DNA of 64,000 bases, from positions 62,001-126,000 of the forward strand of contig JAFTOD010000006.1 in the NCBI GenBank assembly GCA_017451525.1, written 5' to 3'. Under the pieces are notes generated by a model. It had not been told where the DNA came from, searched no databases, and saw only the letters and a program-made list of their open reading frames with translations. Every line of letters begins with the position of its first letter. Position 1 is the first letter of the stretch. This DNA comes from Paludibacteraceae bacterium (lineage in GTDB: Bacteria; Bacteroidota; Bacteroidia; Bacteroidales; Paludibacteraceae). A program made the translations under genes and the position numbers. Of this stretch, positions 60,753 to 64,000 are shown in pieces.

Positions 60753-61550
60753 TTAACCACGTTGTCTGACTGCTTCGTACAGCATCACTCCTGCGGCGAC
60801 GCTGACATTGAGCGACTCAATCACACCCGACATAGGTATGCGCACTTGATGAGAACAGATACGCAAATTGCCCTCATAAATACCCTTGTCCTCGCTACCC
60901 ATTACGATAGCCGTAGGCATAGTCATATCCACTTCGGTGTAGTTCGCCGTGGCATGCTCGGTAGCTGCCAAGACGTTAAATCCCGAATCGCGTAAGTACT
61001 GCAAGGCATTCTGTAGGTTATCCACTTTGCATACAGGCAAATGATACAACGCACCCGCAGATGTCTTCACTGCATCGCCATTGATAGCCACACTGCCGTG
61101 TGTACCAATAATTAGTGCGTGTGCGCCAGCGCATGCGCATGTGCGGGCAATAGCACCGAAATTGCGCACATCCGTCACTCCATCTAATACCATTAGCAGA
61201 GGCGTCTTACCCTCTTCAAAGAGAGTAGGGACTATTGATTCTAGATTGCAGAAATCTATCGGACTGAGGAACGCAATAGCCCCTTGGTGATTCTTGTCGG
61301 TATATTGGTTGAGTTTCTCCACAGGCACTTTTTGCACGGGCGTGGTAGTGCCCATCAGTTTCTTGAGCAGTTCCTTGCCTATAGTGGAAGTCATGTCACG
61401 GCGCAAGAGAATCTTATCCAAGGTCTTACCTGCATCAATCGCCTCAATGATAGCACGAATACCGAAGATCATCTCCTTCTCGGGCGGACGGCGGGTGTCG
61501 TAGGAACGCGGTGTGGCGGTTGTGTGACGTTGTGTAGTATTGTGTAGCAT
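60753..61550 (-). CDS. rlmB: TrmH-family 23S rRNA (guanosine-2'-O-)-methyltransferase
   Basis: 265 residues. The N-terminal L30e-like part begins EKEMIFGIRAIIEAID; the SPOUT knot has LDGVTDVRNFGAIARTCACAGA, KTSAGALYHLPV, VMGSEDKGI and IPMSGVIESLNVSVAAGVMLYEAV, the three TrmH motifs. It methylates a guanosine ribose in 23S rRNA. The first 20 or so residues (MLHNTTQRHTT...) are translated from a GTGTAG repeat; the core could start at Met27 (61472), but homologues have a few residues before it. It follows the dsbD gene by 13 bases. Confidence 0.92.
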   Translation of the reverse strand: MLHNTTQRHTTATPRSYDTRRPPEKEMIFGIRAIIEAIDAGKTLDKILLRRDMTSTIGKELLKKLMGTTTPVQKVPVEKLNQYTDKNHQGAIAFLSPIDFCNLESIVPTLFEEGKTPLLMVLDGVTDVRNFGAIARTCACAGAHALIIGTHGSVAINGDAVKTSAGALYHLPVCKVDNLQNALQYLRDSGFNVLAATEHATANYTEVDMTMPTAIVMGSEDKGIYEGNLRICSHQVRIPMSGVIESLNVSVAAGVMLYEAVRQRG

Positions 61551-61566
61551 TGTGTCGTATTGTTTA
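61522..61566. repeat. GTGTAG-type tandem repeat overlapping the start of rlmB
   Basis: GTGTGACGTT, GTGTAGTATT, GTGTAGCATT and GTGTCGTATT follow one another. On the coding strand this contains the first ATG of rlmB. Confidence 0.75.
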
Positions 61567-63336
61567 ATATTTTAACCAATTAAGGAACTTCTCAATATCT
61601 TCATCGTAGGCATAGCTCGTTTCTACAATGCGATTGCCATCGGCATCAAGTTGCATGTAGTAGGGCTGTGCATTGGATTGATATTCTGTGCGTTGCACAT
61701 AACTCCACTTGTCGCCTATAGTTTTCAATGTCACCGTTTTGCCGTTCTCCTCTACCGTGATTGGCTCTGGCAATTTGGTCTTGTCGTCCACGATGAGCGA
61801 GATAAGTACATACTTGTGCATATGCTCTGCAACCTCTGGTTTGCTGAGCACGGCAGCCTCCATTTTGCGGCAGTTAACACAACCAAAACCGTTGAAGTCC
61901 AAGAACACAGGCATATTGTTCTCCTTCGCATAAGCCATACCCTCGTCATAGTCGGTGAAAGTGATTTGACCACCGTTGTTGGTCATGGTGGCGTAGCCCT
62001 CGCCTTTAACCTCTAACCTTTCGCCTACAACCTGACCGCCTGGTGTCATCACCCAGTCTTGAGTGGACATTGGTGGTGCGAAAGCTGAGATTGCACGCAA
62101 TGGTGCGCCCCACAAGCCAGGTACCATGTACATTGCAAAGGAGAGTGAAATAACTGCCAAGAAGAAGCGTGTAACACTTGTTTTGCGATGGTCCTCATCA
62201 TCATGTGGGAAGGAAATCCATCCTAACAAGTAGCAGCCCAAGAGCGAGAAGATAACGATCCACAAGGATACAAATACTTCGCGGTCGAGGATATGCCATC
62301 CGTATGCCAAATCAGCTACGCTGAGGAACTTCAATGCCAATGCCAACTCTAGGAACGCCAAAGTAACCTTGAAGGTATTCATCCATCCGCCTGACTTAGG
62401 CAATTTTTTCAATACCGATGGGAACATGGCAAAGAGTGAGAATGGCAATGCCAAAGCAATGGCGAAGCCCAACATACCCATGGCAGGGGCTAATAGCGAC
62501 TTTCCTGCGGCTTCCACAAGCAAGGTGCCGATGATAGGACCTGTGCAAGAGAAAGATACAATCACCAATGTGAATGCCATCAATAGGATGCTAAGGAAGC
62601 CTGTAGTATTGCTTGATTTGCTATTGAGTGCAGTGGACCAAGAGCTAGGCAAAGTAATCTCGAAGGCTCCGAAGAACGATGCCGCAAACAATACCAAGAT
62701 AAGGAAGAAGATGATGTTCACCACTGCGTTGGTACTCAATGCATTGAGAGCCGATGCACCAAAAATTAGGGTTACCAACAATCCTAATCCTACATAGATA
62801 ATCACAATGCTGAGTCCATAGAGAATAGCATCGCGAACTACTTGTGCATTGGTTGTGCCTTTGGCTGCACCGCCTCGTTTGATGAAGAAACTGACGGTCA
62901 TCGGAATGATAGGCCATACGCATGGGGTGAAGATTGCTAGCAAACCACCCAACAATCCCATCACAAAGATCCACCAGATAGACTGACCACCTTCGGCTGT
63001 TAGATCGCTATCGCTGTTAGATGTTAGACTGCTGTCGCTGTTAGACACAAATTCCCAAGTCTCGGGTGCGGTGCACATCTTGTCGTCGCAAGCGTTGTAG
63101 CGCACGCGAATAGTGTCGGCTTTGGCTACTGTTTCGGTGAAAGTGCCTTCGTACTCGTCCATGTAGAATCCATTACCCAGTTCGATGATGTTGAGATGCC
63201 AACCTTGTTCGATAGTGGCTGTGAGGCGAACGCTATCGCCAACTACTTCGCCCGTCCATCTGATGGGCTGTACTAGCTGCGCTTGAGCAGCAAGAGCAAT
63301 AAAGATTGCTACAAATGTATAGATAAACTTTTTCAT
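61564..63336 (-). CDS. DsbD-type thiol:disulfide interchange protein
   Basis: 590 residues. Signal peptide, then an N-terminal beta domain with C83 and C88 (NACDDKMCTAPE). The transmembrane part has about eight segments (WWIFVMGLLGGLLAIFTPCVWPIIPM and SCTGPIIGTLL, each with the membrane cysteine). A C-terminal thioredoxin-like domain has C486-V-N-C489. It passes electrons from the cytoplasm to periplasmic proteins. A GTTAGA-type repeat (63000-63046) codes a Ser/Asp/Asn/Leu stretch at about residues 97-112. It follows nadE by 25 bases. Confidence 0.93.
   Translation of the reverse strand: MKKFIYTFVAIFIALAAQAQLVQPIRWTGEVVGDSVRLTATIEQGWHLNIIELGNGFYMDEYEGTFTETVAKADTIRVRYNACDDKMCTAPETWEFVSNSDSSLTSNSDSDLTAEGGQSIWWIFVMGLLGGLLAIFTPCVWPIIPMTVSFFIKRGGAAKGTTNAQVVRDAILYGLSIVIIYVGLGLLVTLIFGASALNALSTNAVVNIIFFLILVLFAASFFGAFEITLPSSWSTALNSKSSNTTGFLSILLMAFTLVIVSFSCTGPIIGTLLVEAAGKSLLAPAMGMLGFAIALALPFSLFAMFPSVLKKLPKSGGWMNTFKVTLAFLELALALKFLSVADLAYGWHILDREVFVSLWIVIFSLLGCYLLGWISFPHDDEDHRKTSVTRFFLAVISLSFAMYMVPGLWGAPLRAISAFAPPMSTQDWVMTPGGQVVGERLEVKGEGYATMTNNGGQITFTDYDEGMAYAKENNMPVFLDFNGFGCVNCRKMEAAVLSKPEVAEHMHKYVLISLIVDDKTKLPEPITVEENGKTVTLKTIGDKWSYVQRTEYQSNAQPYYMQLDADGNRIVETSYAYDEDIEKFLNWLKY
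63000..63046 (+). repeat. GTTAGA-type repeat inside the dsbD-like gene
   Basis: TGTTAGATCGCTATCGC, TGTTAGATGTTAGACTGC and TGTCGCTGTTAGAC, related to the element after the 11276 gene (13000-13035). In frame, it adds a spacer between the first domain and the membrane part. Confidence 0.7.
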
Positions 63337-63361
63337 ATTCTGTAAATTGAAATTATAAACA

Positions 63362-64000
63362 TTAAACTTTCACGCTGGCGTCAGAAGGCATGCGCCAGTC
63401 GCCTCGTGGCGAGAGGCTTACGCCTACCACTTTTGGACCATCAGGCAAACAACTGCGTTTGAATTGCTGGGTGAAGAATCGACGCATAAATATGCCGAGC
63501 CAATGATTGATCACCTCGTTTGTATATACTCCATCAAATGCCATGCTAGCCATGAAAGCGATCTTCTCACGGGTGAAACCGTATCGCAGGAAATAGTACA
63601 TGAAGAAATCGTGCAACTCATATGGTCCCACTTTATCTTCGGTTATCTGTGCGATGTTGCCCTCGTCATCGGTAGGCAGCAACTCGGGTGATACGGGTGT
63701 GTCAATCACATCCATCAGTATCTCGCGCAATCGCTCGCCAAAGATGTTCTCTGCTGCATAGCGCACGAGGTAGCGTACCAATGTCTTGGGCACGCCTGCA
63801 TTCACACCATACATCGACATCTGATCGCCGCAGTAAGTCGCCCAACCCAATGCCAACTCGCTCATATCGCCTGTGCCGACCACTAGGCCGTTGTACTTGT
63901 TGGCGAGGTCCATCAGCACGAGTGTACGGATTCGTGCTTGTGCATTCTCATAGGTGATGTCGTGGTTGTTGAGGTCGTGATTGATATCATTGAGGTGCTG
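63362..64000 (-). CDS. nadE: NAD(+) synthetase, C-terminal 212 residues (cut by window edge)
   Basis: The open frame runs from the right edge. It has [20 protein letters not shown], then [23 protein letters not shown] and GVPKTLV, the ATP-pyrophosphatase part of glutamine-dependent NAD synthetases, and ends [12 protein letters not shown]. It makes NAD from nicotinate adenine dinucleotide. The start codon and any nitrilase-like glutaminase domain are outside the window. The dsbD and rlmB genes follow closely, so the three may be one transcript. Confidence 0.95.
   Translation of the reverse strand, partial: QHLNDINHDLNNHDITYENAQARIRTLVLMDLANKYNGLVVGTGDMSELALGWATYCGDQMSMYGVNAGVPKTLVRYLVRYAAENIFGERLREILMDVIDTPVSPELLPTDDEGNIAQITEDKVGPYELHDFFMYYFLRYGFTREKIAFMASMAFDGVYTNEVINHWLGIFMRRFFTQQFKRSCLPDGPKVVGVSLSPRGDWRMPSDASVKV

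Overview
The window reads as a chromosome segment of a Bacteroidota, most likely order Bacteroidales. The evidence is the repeated promoter form TTTG (or TTG), about 20 bases, then TAnnTTTG upstream of many genes; A-rich leaders with no clear Shine-Dalgarno; secreted proteins sharing a C-terminal NGqLxIxK...YNxxG tail; and Bacteroidales-type housekeeping proteins. No rRNA, tRNA, transposase or CRISPR array was found. Both ends cut genes: dnaE on the left and nadE on the right.

Layout. 1-7883 (minus): one run of amidase/golvesin-domain protein, rlmD, S8 protease and dnaE. 8.4-14.5 kb (plus): a promoter with a short terminated leader RNA, two paralogous secreted chitobiase-C-terminal/OB-fold proteins, and a PLP aminotransferase. 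14.5-24.5 kb: envelope and housekeeping genes (TraB-like, TPR protein, PBP1A, signal peptidase I, methyltransferase, dapB, hsp20, prfB). 24.6-39 kb: a defence island on the minus strand. It holds two DUF4143-type ATPases, a type I restriction HsdR carrying a C-terminal UmuD/LexA-like domain, an AbiEi/AbiEii toxin-antitoxin pair, and an hsd operon in which an AbiJ/HEPN-like gene sits between hsdM and hsdS and a reverse transcriptase plus a small membrane/coiled-coil gene follow hsdS. 39.4-47.6 kb: mscS, a phosphatase, a four-gene glycan block, a cysteine desulfidase-family gene and an acyltransferase, tightly packed or overlapping. 48.1-57.8 kb: a lipoprotein, a Pif1-like helicase with a small partner, and an ECF sigma / membrane anti-sigma-like / caspase / TPR-CHAT cassette whose caspase gene is broken by one in-frame TGA. 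58-60.7 kb: a promoter with tiny ORFs, rhuM, and a composite repeat. 60.7-64 kb: rlmB, a DsbD-type protein and nadE.

The most unusual content is in and around the defence genes. The HsdR tail keeps a Cys-Gly site, Ser and Lys in UmuD order and almost UmuD spacing, which suggests a restriction subunit that cleaves itself on DNA damage. Its transcription unit starts at a promoter with three operator-like sites exactly 33 bp apart. Two families of intergenic repeats have stems whose two arms change together between copies. One family (three copies) brackets the first ATPase gene. The other (two copies) lies upstream of both hsdM and rhuM. Simple-sequence repeats also supply start codons, reading-frame insertions and a gene end in several housekeeping genes.
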